Virus record (IMG/VR): IMGVR_UViG_3300048903_000252
Span: 1 to 22,689 of that record
Reading direction: 5' to 3' (one strand)
Length of the DNA stretch: 22,689 nucleotides
From: a virus
Position 1 is the first letter of the stretch. Every line of letters starts with the position of its first letter. Position numbers and translations under genes: made by a program. This document shows positions 20,941-22,689 of this stretch, in pieces. Under the pieces are notes generated by a model that did not search any database, was not told where the DNA came from, and worked only from the letters and a program-made list of their open reading frames with translations.

Positions 20941-21827
20941 TCACTTCCTCCATTCGGCTGCTTGCCACCTGTCGCCTCATTCTCTCTGCCGGTTTGTTCG
21001 GGCGCGGCATCGTCCTTCAATGGGTTCTGCACGGCATCGAACGCGGCCGATCCGGTGCGCCGCGGGTCGAACATAGTCTCGACCGTCTCCTCGCCGCTCT
21101 TGATTGCCGAATGCATCCCTAGCAGCGTTGGGATGTGTTCCAGCGTAATATCGTCGAGGCCCTCGACACCGAGCGCGGCAAAAATCTGCTCCGGTTTGAC
21201 GCCGAAGACCGCAAATGCCTTGACCGCGCCGTCTCGGCGAGTCGCGAGTGTCTTGATATCGCCGGCAACGACGCGCTCGGCCGCTTCAAGAGCTGCGCGC
21301 CAAAGCCCTTTCGGAATGCCGGCAAAAATGGCATTGCGCTTCGCGATCGCGCAGGCAGCTTTGCCCGTCATAACGATCATATCGTCATTGAAAAGCCGGC
21401 CCCTCTTATCTGCGATCCGGCGCTGTTCGGTCGTGCGGATCGCCGAGTTCCTCTGCAAATCGTGGAACGTGGCTTCGGCAATGATCACCTTATTCTGGCG
21501 ATCGATCGCAACGACGCGCGCCTCGGCCCGGCAATTGCCATACGTCTGATGGCAAATTTCGGCGAGGCGAATAGATCCGCCCCGGATCGGCTTGCCGGCG
21601 CGAGGAAGGGCATACATGCACTCGGCTGCCGTCTGTTCATCGAGCGTAGCGAGCGACAAGATTTCGTCCCGCACATGCGTGATCGATCGCGGATACGCTC
21701 TCGCCGTTGCGATCTGCGTATCGAGCTCGGCACGAGTCAGCGCGGTCACCATGCCTGTTTCGGCGACGATCATTGGAGCGGCAGTGATCTCGCCAGTGTC
21801 TTCGTCGATGATTTCGAATTTTGTCAT
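20937..21827 (-). CDS. putative single-strand annealing protein (recombination)
   Basis: This is a 296-aa protein if started at the ATG at 21827, which overlaps the exonuclease stop (ATGA) and has GAGGTGG about seven bases upstream; a GTG at 21836 is an alternative. The core contains GGSIRLAEICHQTYGNCRAE, a strand of AIDRQNKVIIAEATFHDL and DMIVMTGKAACAIAKRNAIF. The C-terminal quarter is acidic and disordered. Its place directly after a PD-(D/E)XK exonuclease gene is that of the annealing partner in phage two-component recombination (like Red beta or RecT with lambda Exo). The family (RecT, ERF or another) could not be fixed from sequence. Confidence 0.6.
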   Translation of the reverse strand: MTKFEIIDEDTGEITAAPMIVAETGMVTALTRAELDTQIATARAYPRSITHVRDEILSLATLDEQTAAECMYALPRAGKPIRGGSIRLAEICHQTYGNCRAEARVVAIDRQNKVIIAEATFHDLQRNSAIRTTEQRRIADKRGRLFNDDMIVMTGKAACAIAKRNAIFAGIPKGLWRAALEAAERVVAGDIKTLATRRDGAVKAFAVFGVKPEQIFAALGVEGLDDITLEHIPTLLGMHSAIKSGEETVETMFDPRRTGSAAFDAVQNPLKDDAAPEQTGRENEATGGKQPNGGSE

Positions 21828-22689
21828 GAGAACCACCTCGGCATGTCGTTGATATCAAGTTCGGTGACGGGCTCTTTCAGCAGCCACATTTCGTCGGCGG
21901 GGAATGCGTCGCGGAATTCACGGTAGGTTTCGAACCCCTTGGCGCGATCGCGCTCGGCGATACTGAGAATGGGATTGCCTGGCGAGAGCGAGCACGACCA
22001 GGTGATCGGTGCATTCTCAGCCTGAAAAAATACCCACTGAAAGGCGAAGGCCTCCGCGGAGGCGACGCGCTTGAGCCAGTTCGGATCGTGATCGCCAAAC
22101 ACCAGGCCGTCGGCGACGAAGCCGGCGAGGTGGCCCCGGCCCTCGAGATAATGTGCGGCCTGAACATCATATCGATAATCGACGATGGCGCGCATGCAGG
22201 CTTCGCGAAACGGCCGGCCCATATAGTTGCGGATGGACTTGAGGTCTCCGATCCCGCGGACCTTGAGGTAATCGAAGCGCAGTTTGCAATGGATGCCGTC
22301 GTGGTCCCAGAACATGCTCACTTCGGGCATCCCGCCTTCGAACGCCGCCGCGAGATCCGGGTTCTGTGCGATCAGCGCGGCCGAGACAATGATGCGGTCA
22401 TAGTCGTCGCCGTCGAGCGCCGTCTCGCCGTTCGGGCAGAGCGTGGCCTTGGCCTTGGCGTCGAGGCGCACGAGATCATCGGGCCGGCGCACATAGCGCG
22501 AGGCGAATGCCTGGCGGCCCTCGAGCACATGCTTATGGAGTGCCCGGCCGAACTCTAATGCCGGCGACGACCGGTGTTCCGGCTGGTTCGGGTTGAGTGA
22601 CGAGAGCCACCAATAGTCGGCGCCGGACGCAAGCAAACGCTTGACGTCGGTCGAGCCCAGCGCGGGATCGGCGTGGTAGTCGTCCTCGG
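21824..22689 (-). CDS. PD-(D/E)XK phage exonuclease (5' part outside the window)
   Basis: The frame runs off the right edge: 17 codons upstream of the only in-window start-like TTG (22636) read as normal protein (DDYHADPALGSTDVKRLLAS), so the true start lies beyond 22689 and 287 residues are visible. Nuclease marks are a conserved Glu (PEVSMFW), the K-L-R-F-D segment (Asp at 22271-22273), the G-D-L-K-S motif (Asp 22244-22246, Lys 22238-22240) and Q-A-A-H-Y in the next helix. This fits the YqaJ/DUF3799-type nuclease that makes 3' single strands for annealing. The end PVTELDINDMPRWF is typical of the family. Confidence 0.85.
   Translation of the reverse strand, partial: EDDYHADPALGSTDVKRLLASGADYWWLSSLNPNQPEHRSSPALEFGRALHKHVLEGRQAFASRYVRRPDDLVRLDAKAKATLCPNGETALDGDDYDRIIVSAALIAQNPDLAAAFEGGMPEVSMFWDHDGIHCKLRFDYLKVRGIGDLKSIRNYMGRPFREACMRAIVDYRYDVQAAHYLEGRGHLAGFVADGLVFGDHDPNWLKRVASAEAFAFQWVFFQAENAPITWSCSLSPGNPILSIAERDRAKGFETYREFRDAFPADEMWLLKEPVTELDINDMPRWFS

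Larger units (their letters stand above)
1..22689. mobile_element. temperate siphovirus-like prophage segment (both ends outside the window)
   Basis: Every recognisable gene is of phage type: connector/terminator, tail tube, chaperone, tape measure, hub, fibres, GH25 endolysin, holin, integrase, two HTH regulators, excisionase-like protein, annealing protein and exonuclease. No housekeeping gene and no tRNA is visible, and no attachment site or prophage border was found. The left edge cuts a gene and the right edge cuts the exonuclease gene, so head and packaging genes lie to the left and more early genes lie to the right. Absence of a sheath gene argues for a long non-contractile tail. Whether the element is integrated or was sequenced as free phage cannot be decided here. 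Confidence 0.88.

Overview
The window is a block of a temperate, siphovirus-like phage, most likely an integrated prophage. The host is probably a high-GC alphaproteobacterium of the Rhizobiales (Bradyrhizobium/Mesorhizobium/Rhodopseudomonas type). The phage assignment is firm: tail tube, tail assembly chaperone, tape measure, tail fibres, endolysin, holin, tyrosine integrase, repressors and a recombination operon all occur together. The host assignment is inference from GC content, codon use and the look of the small early proteins. There is no sheath gene and there is one tape measure, so a non-contractile tail is the simplest reading.

Layout. (1) 1-12619, plus strand: a tightly packed morphogenesis operon with many ATGA or GTGA overlaps. 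It runs from connector or head-closure and tail-terminator-like genes through tail tube, a two-frame tail assembly chaperone, a DUF6441-like gene, a 924-aa tape measure and distal tail/hub proteins to a series of receptor-binding or fibre proteins. One fibre-region protein carries Asp-box (BNR) repeats. Another, a large spike-like protein, carries three copies of a roughly 60-residue module. A minus-strand gene for a small two-helix membrane protein (1975-2199) interrupts the operon and looks like a moron. (2) 12638-14560: a last fibre-like gene, then a lysis cassette (GH25 muramidase, small secreted protein, holin candidate), closed by a strong UUCG-loop terminator at 14597-14622. (3) 14631-16532, minus strand: a repressor-headed operon of small proteins, three of which have paired CxxC motifs, plus a DUF3846-like protein. 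(4) 16533-17627: a regulatory region with tandem palindromic operators, a divergent small XRE regulator, a possible relic of a Cys-rich ORF and paired TATGGACA repeats upstream of the integrase. (5) 17628-18869: tyrosine integrase. (6) 18873-22689, minus strand: an early recombination operon consisting of a PD-(D/E)XK exonuclease (cut by the right edge), a putative single-strand annealing protein, a small charged protein, an excisionase-like HTH protein, a conserved 235-aa protein of unknown function, a 425-bp degenerate GCCNN pentanucleotide tract and a 155-aa protein.

The most unusual element is the pentanucleotide tract at 19366-19790. It fills the whole gap between two co-directional genes, keeps a 5-bp period through about 85 units, and has no stop codon in any of the three sense frames. 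The next most interesting observations are the frameshifted chaperone, the membrane moron inside the tail operon, and the operator and integrase-flanking repeats.
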